Positions 1 through 7,536 of a stretch of DNA of 64,000 nucleotides are shown piece after piece. Every line of letters begins with the position of its first letter. Within the stretch, counting starts at the first letter, position 1. The notes beneath the pieces are model-generated. The model did not search any database and was not told the origin of the DNA. It saw nothing but the letters and a program-made list of their open reading frames with translations. The stretch comes from Pseudoalteromonas sp. NC201 (GTDB taxonomy: Bacteria; Pseudomonadota; Gammaproteobacteria; Enterobacterales; Alteromonadaceae): NCBI RefSeq assembly GCF_002850255.1, contig NZ_CP022522.1, forward strand, positions 3,524,501-3,588,500, given 5' to 3'. Both the position numbers and the translations under genes were made by a program.

Positions 1-32
1 ACGTTAAGGGCTAAAAAGTAGCAAATAAGATT

Positions 33-58
33 AAGGCCGCTATTCAGCGGCCTTTTTT
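33..58 (+). terminator. Intrinsic terminator of the gene upstream of prmA
   Basis: A six-base-pair GC stem (GGCCGC / GCGGCC) with a six-base loop is followed directly by a run of six T. It lies 31 bp before prmA and therefore ends transcription of whatever gene precedes this window. In related bacteria that gene is usually accC, but it is not visible here. Confidence 0.85.
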
Positions 59-88
59 ATAGTAATTGGATTAAATAGGTATACACAC

Positions 89-961
89 ATGGCTTGGATC
101 CAAATCCGAATTTATTCAGATAAAGCCGATGCCGATGCGTTAAGCGATATGCTTATGGATGTCGGTTGTCCGTCTGTCACATTCATGGATAGTAAAAACA
201 ATCCCGTTTACGAACCAAAACCTGGCGAAGTCATCTTATGGCCTGAGACAACGGTGATCGGTTTATTTGAAGCGAATCATGATATGCAAGCAGTCGTTGA
301 CTTTGTCCAGTCACAATATGACAAGCCGTTAAACTACAAGCTTGAACAGCTAGAAGACAAAGACTGGGAACGCGAGTGGATGGATAATTTCCACCCAATT
401 AAGTTTGGCGAGAGATTATGGATTTGCCCAAGCTGGCGTGATGTGCCAGATCCCAATGCCGTCAATGTGCTACTGGATCCTGGTCTTGCATTTGGTACTG
501 GTACCCATGCCACAACCGCACTTTGCCTGCAATGGTTAGAACAACAAGACCTCAGCGGCAAAACGGTCGTTGATTTTGGCTGTGGCTCTGGGATTTTAGG
601 CATCGCAGCAATCAAATTAGGCGCTGAGCGTGTGATTGGTATTGATATCGATCCACAAGCGCTTATCGCAAGCCGCGATAATGCCGAGCGCAATGGCGTT
701 GCAGATAAACTAGAAGTGTATTTACCTGAAAATCAGCCGCAATTCAGTGCTGATATCGTTGTTGCTAATATTCTTGCACAGCCGCTGAGAGAGCTACACG
801 AAATCATTCTCGGCTTCTTGGGCGACAAAGGTGCCATCGCCATGTCTGGTATTTTAGAAGAGCAAGCGCAATCTGTTGCGGATGTTTATGCGCCATTTTT
901 AAAGCTAGACAACATTGCTCAACAGGGTGAATGGACGCGCGTCAGCGGTGTGAAAAAATAA
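89..961 (+). CDS. prmA: Ribosomal protein L11 methyltransferase PrmA
   Basis: PrmA is a cytoplasmic SAM-dependent enzyme that methylates lysines and the N-terminus of ribosomal protein L11. The 290-residue product has the usual PrmA length. It carries the family segment [14 protein letters not shown] near residues 91-104, the [12 protein letters not shown] loop around 128-140, the SAM-binding motif [12 protein letters not shown] at about 160-171, and VVANILA further on. The ATG at 89 gives an N-terminus (MAWIQI) that matches the family. It stands alone between two terminators but is followed by dusB-fis, the usual gammaproteobacterial order. Identification is secure. Confidence 0.97.
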   Translation: MAWIQIRIYSDKADADALSDMLMDVGCPSVTFMDSKNNPVYEPKPGEVILWPETTVIGLFEANHDMQAVVDFVQSQYDKPLNYKLEQLEDKDWEREWMDNFHPIKFGERLWICPSWRDVPDPNAVNVLLDPGLAFGTGTHATTALCLQWLEQQDLSGKTVVDFGCGSGILGIAAIKLGAERVIGIDIDPQALIASRDNAERNGVADKLEVYLPENQPQFSADIVVANILAQPLRELHEIILGFLGDKGAIAMSGILEEQAQSVADVYAPFLKLDNIAQQGEWTRVSGVKK

Positions 962-1025
962 GGCTGCTAACGTAACGCTGACAAAAGTATCAGCGAGTCA
1001 ATGAAAGTTAGTAAGTTTTAACTGG

Positions 1026-1059
1026 TAAAGCCTGTAATTAACAGGCTTTACGCATTTTT
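1026..1059 (+). terminator. Terminator-like hairpin after prmA
   Basis: A perfect 10-bp stem (TAAAGCCTGT / ACAGGCTTTA) closes a five-base AATTA loop and is followed by CGCATTTTT. It lies 65 bp after the prmA stop codon. The T run starts four bases beyond the stem, so it may be a slightly weak intrinsic terminator. The remaining 200 bp up to dusB is AT-rich and appears to hold only the dusB-fis promoter. Confidence 0.7.
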
Positions 1060-1202
1060 CACAGCTTAAATTTTCGGCTCAAATTGTACCTTTAAAATTG
1101 TTTTTGCATAAATTTCGTGCAAATTATCTGGGCTCTCAGGTTGTTATCAAATGTCAACCCATAAAGTTCAAAAAAAAAGCAATTATGTTCAATTTATAAC
1201 CT

Positions 1203-1230
1203 TTGATTTTTGCGAAAAAAACCGTAAACT
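1203..1230 (+). promoter_or_regulatory. Probable dusB-fis promoter with GC-rich discriminator
   Basis: TTGATT at 1203-1208 and TAAACT at 1225-1230 are spaced by 16 bp and resemble sigma-70 -35 and -10 boxes. The next bases, TAGCGCCCCTTG, form a GC-rich discriminator. Such discriminators are typical of promoters under stringent (ppGpp/DksA) control, and the fis promoter of Escherichia coli is a classic case. The predicted start leaves a leader of about 28 nt before the GTG of dusB. Inferred from sequence only. Confidence 0.5.
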
Positions 1231-1264
1231 TAGCGCCCCTTGAGGTAAGGCGGATTAAACTGTA

Positions 1265-2230
1265 GTGCGTATTGGTCCATACCAACTTGAAAACAATCTT
1301 ATCGTAGCACCAATGGCTGGGATCACCGACAGACCGTTTCGACAACTGTGTCGACGTCTAGGTGCTGGGCTTGCGGTATCAGAAATGTTGTCTTCAAATC
1401 CAAAAGTGTGGAAAACCGATAAGTCGCAAAATCGCATGGATCACAGCGGTGAATCGGGCATTCGCTCGGTACAAATCGCAGGAGCAGATCCTGAGTTGAT
1501 GGCGCAAGCAGCGCAATTTAATGTCGCAAACGGTGCGCAGATCATAGATATCAATATGGGCTGCCCCGCTAAGAAAGTGAACAAGAAGCTTGCAGGCTCA
1601 GCATTGTTGCAATATCCAGAGTTGGTTGACGAAATCGTCACCGCTGTGGTTGCTGCCGTTGACGTACCTGTGTCGTTAAAAATCCGTACAGGATGGGACA
1701 CAGACAATCGTAACGGTGTTGAGATTGCTCGCATAGCTGAACGTCGAGGCATTGCTTCGCTAGCCGTGCATGGCCGTACAAGAGCATGTATGTATAAGGG
1801 CGAAGCTGAATACGCCACGATCAGAGAAATTAAACGTTCAGTATCTATTCCTGTGGTAGCAAACGGTGACATTACGTCTCCTGAAAAAGCGAAACAGGTG
1901 CTGGAATACACGGGCGCAGATGCCATTATGATTGGTCGAGCCGCCCAAGGTCGTCCTTGGATTTTCCGAGAAATAGACCACTATTTGCAAACCGGTGAAC
2001 ATTTGCCAGAACCTGAAATAGCAGAGGTTCGAGCAATATTGATGGAGCACTTAGTAAATCTTCATCAATTCTATGGTGAGCCAATGGGAGCGCGCATCGC
2101 ACGCAAGCATGTATCTTGGTATTTGCAGGCCCATGACCAAGAAGGTCAATTTAGGCGAGTATTCAATGCCTTGGAGACGCCAGAAGCGCAAATCGAGGCA
2201 TTAGAAGACTATTTTGAAACATTAGGGTGA
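1265..2230 (+). CDS. dusB: tRNA-dihydrouridine synthase B
   Basis: DusB is an FMN-dependent enzyme that reduces specific uridines in the tRNA D-loop to dihydrouridine. The 321-residue product shows APMAGITDRPFR at residues 15-26, the active-site cysteine in NMGCPAKKV (Cys100), VPVSLKIRTGW, the VHGRTR segment and GADAIMIGRAAQGRPW, all diagnostic for DusB. The start is a GTG, and the resulting MRIGPYQLENN N-terminus aligns with known DusB proteins. It is the first gene of the dusB-fis operon; fis begins 45 bp downstream. Confidence 0.96.
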   Translation: MRIGPYQLENNLIVAPMAGITDRPFRQLCRRLGAGLAVSEMLSSNPKVWKTDKSQNRMDHSGESGIRSVQIAGADPELMAQAAQFNVANGAQIIDINMGCPAKKVNKKLAGSALLQYPELVDEIVTAVVAAVDVPVSLKIRTGWDTDNRNGVEIARIAERRGIASLAVHGRTRACMYKGEAEYATIREIKRSVSIPVVANGDITSPEKAKQVLEYTGADAIMIGRAAQGRPWIFREIDHYLQTGEHLPEPEIAEVRAILMEHLVNLHQFYGEPMGARIARKHVSWYLQAHDQEGQFRRVFNALETPEAQIEALEDYFETLG

Positions 2231-2275
2231 ATGAATTTATTCATCCTTCAGGCTAACTAAGAAAGAGACATAACG

Positions 2276-2566
2276 ATGTTCGAACAAAATGTGACTTCTC
2301 CATTTATTACTAACGCTCATGTTCAGTCACAAGAGAAACCGCAACCTTTGCGCGATGCAGTTAAAAAAGCTGTACATCACTACCTAAAGCAGCTTAATGG
2401 TCAAGACGTACAAGACGTTTATGAGTTAGTTCTTTCTGAGCTTGAAGCACCTCTACTTGAAGAGGTTATGACTTATACTCGTGGTAACCAGACTCGTGCA
2501 GCGATCCTTTTAGGCATTAACCGTGGCACACTTCGTAAGAAGCTAAAAAAATACGGCATGAACTAA
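2276..2566 (+). CDS. fis: DNA-binding protein Fis
   Basis: Fis is a nucleoid-associated protein that bends DNA, activates stable RNA promoters and assists site-specific recombination. The 96-residue product is close to the usual 98. Its C-terminal half (about residues 58-96) contains the helix-turn-helix [20 protein letters not shown] and the terminal KKLKKYGMN, which is nearly invariant among gammaproteobacteria. It lies immediately behind dusB with a good ribosome binding site (AAGAGAG region) and is followed by a strong terminator. Confidence 0.97.
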   Translation: MFEQNVTSPFITNAHVQSQEKPQPLRDAVKKAVHHYLKQLNGQDVQDVYELVLSELEAPLLEEVMTYTRGNQTRAAILLGINRGTLRKKLKKYGMN

Positions 2567-2591
2567 GCACTGCTAGTAAAATTTAGTTGAT

Positions 2592-2619
2592 AAAAAAGCA
2601 CCTTCAGGTGCTTTTTTAT
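2592..2619 (+). terminator. Intrinsic terminator of dusB-fis
   Basis: AAAAAAGCACC and GGTGCTTTTTT form an 11-bp stem with a short TTCA loop, ending in a T-rich tract. It sits 25 bp after fis. The A-rich left arm could make it bidirectional. Confidence 0.9.
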
Positions 2620-2777
2620 TGTTTAAAATTCAGCATCTAGCGGACATTTATCCTTTTCATATCGCACTTTTCTCATGTTTATCTCGCCTTTTAACATCGT
2701 CATCTTAACAATAATGCGCTAAAATACCGGCTTTCTAAGCTAGCCCTTAACTAATCATTGAGGAAACCTGAACCATC

Positions 2778-4364
2778 ATGGATATACATCGTCCAATTCG
2801 TCGCGCCCTACTAAGCGTGTCAGATAAAACCGGTATCGTTGAATTCGCCACAGCACTTGCAGCTCAAGGCGTAGAAATTTTATCAACTGGCGGTACTTGC
2901 AAACTACTTGCAGACAACGGCATTAAAGTAACAGAAGTATCTGATTACACTGGCCACCCAGAAATCATGGATGGTCGCGTTAAAACGCTTCACCCAAAAG
3001 TGCACGGCGGTATCTTAGGACGTCGCGGTCAAGACGAAGACGTCATGACTGAAAATAATATTTCAGCAATCGATATGGTAGTAGTCAACTTATACCCCTT
3101 CGCACAAACTGTTGCGAAAGCTGACTGTAGCCTAGAAGATGCAATCGAAAATATCGATATTGGTGGTCCAACTATGGTTCGTGCTGCGGCTAAGAACCAC
3201 AAAGACGTGACCATTGTTGTAAATGCGAATGACTACAGCCGTGTCATTGAAGAAATGAAGGCGAACTCTGGCTCTACAACATACAAGACACGTTTCGACC
3301 TTGCTATTGCGGCCTACGAGCATACCGCACAGTATGACGGCATGATTGCCAACTACTTCGGTAAAATGGTTCCGGATTATACGGAAGAAGCAGCAGAGGA
3401 AACCAAATTCCCTCGCACTATCAATATGCAATTCACTAAGAAGCAAGATATGCGTTACGGTGAAAACTCGCATCAAGACGCTGCTTTCTATGTTGAAAAC
3501 AACATTGAAGAAGCATCCGTCGCGACGGCTAAACAACTTCAAGGTAAAGCGCTGTCTTATAACAATATCGCTGATACCGATGCCGCACTTGAGTGTGTTA
3601 AAGAGTTTGATAAGCCGGCTTGTGTTATCGTAAAACACGCAAACCCTTGTGGTGTTGCGGTAGATGAAAACATTCTCGCCGCCTATGACCGCGCATTTAA
3701 GACCGACCCAACTTCTGCCTTCGGTGGTATCATCGCCTTTAACCGAGAGCTAGACGGCGACACGGCGGAAGCCATCGTAGCGCGTCAGTTTGTTGAAGTT
3801 ATCATCGCGCCGAGCGTATCAGAAGAAGCTGCACAAATCGTTGCTGCGAAGCAAAATGTACGTTTACTAGAATGTGGTCAGTGGTCAAACAAAACCACAG
3901 GTACTGATATTAAACGTGTTAATGGCGGTATCTTAGTACAAGATCGTGACCAAGGTATGGTTGGTTTGGACGACCTTAAGGTGGTTTCGAAACGTCAACC
4001 TACAGAGCAAGAACTAAAAGATCTACTGTTCTGCTGGAAAGTCGCTAAATTTGTTAAGTCCAACGCGATTGTTTACGCTCGTGATGGGATGACTATTGGT
4101 GTGGGCGCAGGCCAAATGAGCCGCGTATACTCTGCAAAAATCGCAGGGATTAAAGCCGCAGACGAGAACCTAGAAGTTCCAGGTTCTGTGATGGCTTCTG
4201 ATGCGTTCTTCCCATTCCGTGATGGCATTGACGCCGCTGCGGCTGCGGGTATCACTGCGGTAATTCAGCCGGGTGGTTCAATGCGTGATGAAGAGGTGAT
4301 TGCCGCCGCTGATGAAGCGGGAATGGCAATGGTGTTTACCGGCATGCGCCACTTCCGCCATTAA
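2778..4364 (+). CDS. purH: Bifunctional AICAR transformylase / IMP cyclohydrolase PurH
   Basis: PurH catalyses the last two steps of de novo purine synthesis: formylation of AICAR with 10-formyl-THF and ring closure to IMP. The 528-residue product matches the family. An N-terminal MGS-like cyclohydrolase domain (about residues 1-200, with [12 protein letters not shown] and [16 protein letters not shown]) is followed by the AICAR transformylase domain with [33 protein letters not shown] and the C-terminal FTGMRHFRH. The ATG at 2778 is preceded by AGGAAA. A terminator separates it from the next gene, so purH and purD are not one simple operon here. Confidence 0.97.
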   Translation: MDIHRPIRRALLSVSDKTGIVEFATALAAQGVEILSTGGTCKLLADNGIKVTEVSDYTGHPEIMDGRVKTLHPKVHGGILGRRGQDEDVMTENNISAIDMVVVNLYPFAQTVAKADCSLEDAIENIDIGGPTMVRAAAKNHKDVTIVVNANDYSRVIEEMKANSGSTTYKTRFDLAIAAYEHTAQYDGMIANYFGKMVPDYTEEAAEETKFPRTINMQFTKKQDMRYGENSHQDAAFYVENNIEEASVATAKQLQGKALSYNNIADTDAALECVKEFDKPACVIVKHANPCGVAVDENILAAYDRAFKTDPTSAFGGIIAFNRELDGDTAEAIVARQFVEVIIAPSVSEEAAQIVAAKQNVRLLECGQWSNKTTGTDIKRVNGGILVQDRDQGMVGLDDLKVVSKRQPTEQELKDLLFCWKVAKFVKSNAIVYARDGMTIGVGAGQMSRVYSAKIAGIKAADENLEVPGSVMASDAFFPFRDGIDAAAAAGITAVIQPGGSMRDEEVIAAADEAGMAMVFTGMRHFRH

Positions 4365-4370
4365 TCAATA

Positions 4371-4402
4371 AAGCGCGAAACTTATGAGTTTCGCGCTTTT
4401 TG
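4371..4402 (+). terminator. Intrinsic terminator of purH
   Basis: AAGCGCGAAAC and GTTTCGCGCTT-type arms form a long stem around a short TTATGA loop and are followed by TTTTTG. It begins seven bases after the purH stop codon. Confidence 0.9.
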
Positions 4403-4464
4403 TTTCAGCTAATTTCCAGTATTCTGGCTACAGCATAATCATAACAGAATGAAGGAAGCTAACG

Positions 4465-5301
4465 ATGAATCTAGGTATGAAATCTCTTATCGCTGCTGCA
4501 GTATTTACCACTTTAGTGGGCTGTAACGCGACAGAATCTAACTCCAGCCAAGCAGTACCAAGCGCGATTGCAAAAGCCGTTGCTAGCGACAATCGAGCTG
4601 AGAGCAATAGAGCCCGAGACCAATATCGCCACCCAAGTGAAACGCTTGCTTTTTTTGGCATTGAGCCATCAATGACCGTGGTAGAAATTGCACCTGGTGG
4701 TGGTTGGTATAGTGAGATTTTAGCGCCGCTGGTTAAAGGTCAAGGCACCTATTACGCAGCGCACTTCCCTGCTGATTCAGATGTTGGCTACTATCAACGC
4801 TCATTAAAAGGCTACAAAGAAAAAGTAGCAACCAACCCAGACTATAGTGAAGTAAAGATCACGGAATTTGCACCAGTGACGCACAGTAATATTGCGCCAC
4901 AAGGCAGTGCAGACGTGGTACTTACCTTCCGTAACGTACATAACTGGTACATGGGTAAAGGGGATGAAGGTGTACTTAGCGCGTTCAACGCGTTTAATAA
5001 GGCACTGAAACCTGGTGGCATTTTAGGTGTGGTTGAACACCGCCTACCTGAGCACCGTCAACTTGATGATCAAAAGTCGTCAGGTTATATGAAGCAAAGT
5101 TATGTTGTTGATATCGCCAAGCAAGCTGGGTTTGAATTAGTTGCAAGCAGCGACATTAACGCCAACCCACTAGACAGCGCCAATCACCCAAAAGGCGTCT
5201 GGACTCTGCCACCTCGCTTAGCGCTAGGTGATGAAAAAGCAGCGCAATATAAAGCGATTGGGGAAAGCGACCGCATGACCTTAAAATTCAAAAAGCTTTA
5301 A
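4465..5301 (+). CDS. Predicted SAM-dependent methyltransferase, lipoprotein (COG4798-like)
   Basis: The 278-residue product has a signal peptide ending in a lipobox (TTLVGC, lipidated Cys20), so it should be a periplasmic lipoprotein. The body has a Rossmann methyltransferase fold: VVEIAPGGGWYSEILAPL resembles motif I, DVVLTFRNVHNW resembles motif IV, and GGILGVVEHR follows. Proteins like this are annotated as predicted methyltransferases of COG4798; the substrate is unknown to me. GAAGGA precedes the ATG. It ends 15 bp before purD and probably shares its transcript. A SAM-fold enzyme outside the cytoplasm is odd because SAM is cytoplasmic, so its real activity is open. Confidence 0.75.
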   Translation: MNLGMKSLIAAAVFTTLVGCNATESNSSQAVPSAIAKAVASDNRAESNRARDQYRHPSETLAFFGIEPSMTVVEIAPGGGWYSEILAPLVKGQGTYYAAHFPADSDVGYYQRSLKGYKEKVATNPDYSEVKITEFAPVTHSNIAPQGSADVVLTFRNVHNWYMGKGDEGVLSAFNAFNKALKPGGILGVVEHRLPEHRQLDDQKSSGYMKQSYVVDIAKQAGFELVASSDINANPLDSANHPKGVWTLPPRLALGDEKAAQYKAIGESDRMTLKFKKL

Positions 5302-5316
5302 TAGGAAAATTTCGCC

Positions 5317-6600
5317 ATGAATGTACTAGTCATTGGCAGCGGTGGACGTGAGCATGCGCTTGCGTTCAAAGCCGCACAAAACCCATCTGTAAAAACGGTT
5401 TTTGTAGCACCTGGTAACGCAGGTACTGCGCTTGAGCCTAAACTCGAAAACGTAGCTATCGGCGTTGAAGATATCGATGCCTTGGTCGTCTTTGCTAAAG
5501 AAAACAATGTGCAATTAACCATTGTTGGCCCTGAAGCGCCACTGGTTATCGGTGTAGTTGACCGTTTCCGTGAAGAAGGCTTAGCTATTTTTGGACCTAC
5601 TCAAGCGGCAGCGCAGTTGGAAGGTTCGAAGTCGTTTACTAAAGACTTTTTAGCACGTCATGATATTCCAACAGCGGCTTATCAAACGTTTGAAGAGATT
5701 GAGCCTGCGCTTGCCTACTTGAAAGCACAAGGGGCACCTATCGTCGTTAAGGCTGATGGGCTTGCTGCTGGTAAAGGGGTCATTGTGGCAATGACCGAAG
5801 CGGAAGCGGAAGAAGCAATCCGCGATATGCTTGCGGGTAACGCTTTTGGCGAAGCGGGCAGTCGTGTGGTTATTGAAGAGTTTTTAGAAGGTGAAGAAGC
5901 CTCTTTCATCGTCATGGTTGACGGCAAAAATGTACTTCCTTTTGCCACCAGCCAAGATCACAAACGTGCATACGATGGTGATAAAGGCCCAAATACAGGT
6001 GGTATGGGTGCATACTCTCCAGCTCCTGTAGTCACGCCAGATATTCATGACCGCATCATGGCCGAAGTGATCAATCCAACGGTTGAAGGTATGGCGAAAG
6101 AAGGTCACCCTTATACAGGTTTCCTATACGCTGGTTTGATGATCACAGCGGATGGCACACCAAAAGTTATCGAGTATAACTGCCGCTTTGGCGACCCAGA
6201 AACACAACCTATCATGTTACGCCTACAATCTGATTTAGTTGAGCTGATTGAAGCGGCAAACCGTGAAGAGCTTGATCAAACATCGATTGAATTCGATCCA
6301 CGAGCTGCCGTTGGTGTTGTGCTTGCAGCTAGTGGCTACCCAGGGAGCTACCCTAAGGGTGACGCTATCTCAGGTCTTCAGGTGAACTATCCTGAAGGTG
6401 AAAAAGTGTTCCATGCTGGTACTAAGCAAGATGGCGAGCATGTAGTCACCGCTGGTGGTCGAGTATTATGTGCAACGGCCCTTGGCCACACGGTAACCGA
6501 AGCGCAAAAACGCGCCTACTCTCTAGTGAAAGACATTCACTGGGATGGTGTAGAGTACCGCACAGATATCGCATATCGTGCAATCGCACGCGAAAGCTAA
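5317..6600 (+). CDS. purD: Phosphoribosylamine-glycine ligase PurD
   Basis: PurD (GAR synthetase) joins glycine to phosphoribosylamine using ATP, the second step of purine synthesis. The 427-residue product has the N-terminal GSGGREHALAFK motif, an ATP-grasp domain from about residue 105 to 300 (PIVVKADGLAAGKGVIVA, GPNTGGMGAYSPAP) and the signature RFGDPETQ. A ribosome binding site (AGGAAA) stands before the ATG. It follows the methyltransferase gene by 15 bp and ends in a terminator. Confidence 0.97.
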   Translation: MNVLVIGSGGREHALAFKAAQNPSVKTVFVAPGNAGTALEPKLENVAIGVEDIDALVVFAKENNVQLTIVGPEAPLVIGVVDRFREEGLAIFGPTQAAAQLEGSKSFTKDFLARHDIPTAAYQTFEEIEPALAYLKAQGAPIVVKADGLAAGKGVIVAMTEAEAEEAIRDMLAGNAFGEAGSRVVIEEFLEGEEASFIVMVDGKNVLPFATSQDHKRAYDGDKGPNTGGMGAYSPAPVVTPDIHDRIMAEVINPTVEGMAKEGHPYTGFLYAGLMITADGTPKVIEYNCRFGDPETQPIMLRLQSDLVELIEAANREELDQTSIEFDPRAAVGVVLAASGYPGSYPKGDAISGLQVNYPEGEKVFHAGTKQDGEHVVTAGGRVLCATALGHTVTEAQKRAYSLVKDIHWDGVEYRTDIAYRAIARES

Positions 6601-6617
6601 TTCACATTAAGCTTTGC

Positions 6618-6646
6618 AAGGCCAGCCCGACGCTGGCCTTTTTCAT
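6618..6646 (+). terminator. Intrinsic terminator of purD
   Basis: AAGGCCAGC and GCTGGCCTT form a nine-base-pair GC-rich stem with a short loop, followed by TTTTTC. It lies 18 bp after purD. Confidence 0.9.
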
Positions 6647-6714
6647 TTTTACACACTGCGTTTCTAGGTTTGTAATGGTATCCTACCCTTTTATGAGCAT
6701 TTTTAGGGGCAAAG

Positions 6715-7536
6715 ATGCAAGTACAAGGTACACTCAGCAAGTTAAAGTCAGCGCTTGTTGAACCTATCCAATATCAATTACCCGTGGGTGATAACTTGGT
6801 ACCACTCAATGACTACTTTGGTAAATCTGTCACCCTTACCTTCACCGGCAATATATTTTGCAGTAGCTGTGGTAAAAAAACCAAAAAGAGCTATTCGCAA
6901 GGCCACTGTTTCGTGTGTATGAGAAAACTCGCGAGCTGCGACATGTGCATTATGAAGCCAGAGACCTGCCACTATGATCAAGGCACCTGTCGTGAACCCC
7001 AATGGGGCGAAGAGAACTGTATGATCCCGCACTATGTGTATTTGGCCAATACCTCAGGTCTTAAAGTTGGGATCACTCGTCATACGCAGATCCCAACGCG
7101 TTGGGTAGACCAAGGCGCAACGCAAGCTCTGCCGATTTTTAAGGTGCAGACCCGTCACCAGTCAGGATTAGTGGAAGTGGCACTGGCTCAGTTTATTGCC
7201 GATAAGACTAACTGGCGCAATATGCTCAAAGGCATCAATCCTGAAATAGACCTCAAAGCAGAAGCTGCTAAGCTTATTCCCGAGATCCAAGCAAAGCTCG
7301 ACGAACTTGCTGAACTCTTTGGTGCAACCGCCATTGAAGTGCTGGACGAGGAAGTGGTTGATCTCACTTTCCCTGTAGAGCAGCACCCGAGTAAAATCAG
7401 CTCGTTTAACTTTGATAAAGACCCTGTAGTATCAGGCGTGCTTGAAGGGATCAAAGGCCAATACCTTATCTTTGATAATGGCGTGATCAATATTCGTAAG
7501 TTTACTTCTTACGAGATTACCTTCTCTGACGAATAA
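6715..7536 (+). CDS. DUF2797 family protein with GIY-YIG-like core
   Basis: The 273-residue protein has an N-terminal beta-rich part, a cysteine cluster at about residues 47-88 (CSSCGKK, CFVCMRK, CDMCIMK, and further Cys) that looks zinc-binding, and then HYVYLANTSGLKVGITR. That segment resembles the start of a GIY-YIG nuclease fold and is typical of DUF2797 proteins. The C-terminal third is less distinctive. GGGG precedes the ATG. It ends by running 28 bp into the convergent c-di-GMP gene. Function is not known; a nucleic-acid role would be inference from the fold. Confidence 0.8.
   Translation: MQVQGTLSKLKSALVEPIQYQLPVGDNLVPLNDYFGKSVTLTFTGNIFCSSCGKKTKKSYSQGHCFVCMRKLASCDMCIMKPETCHYDQGTCREPQWGEENCMIPHYVYLANTSGLKVGITRHTQIPTRWVDQGATQALPIFKVQTRHQSGLVEVALAQFIADKTNWRNMLKGINPEIDLKAEAAKLIPEIQAKLDELAELFGATAIEVLDEEVVDLTFPVEQHPSKISSFNFDKDPVVSGVLEGIKGQYLIFDNGVINIRKFTSYEITFSDE

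Noticed and set aside
334..693. 119-codon open frame antisense to prmA
   Set aside because: It mirrors conserved prmA codons and has no independent support.
3132..3638. 168-codon open frame antisense to purH
   Set aside because: It has no ribosome binding site or recognisable motif and lies wholly within the well-supported purH gene.
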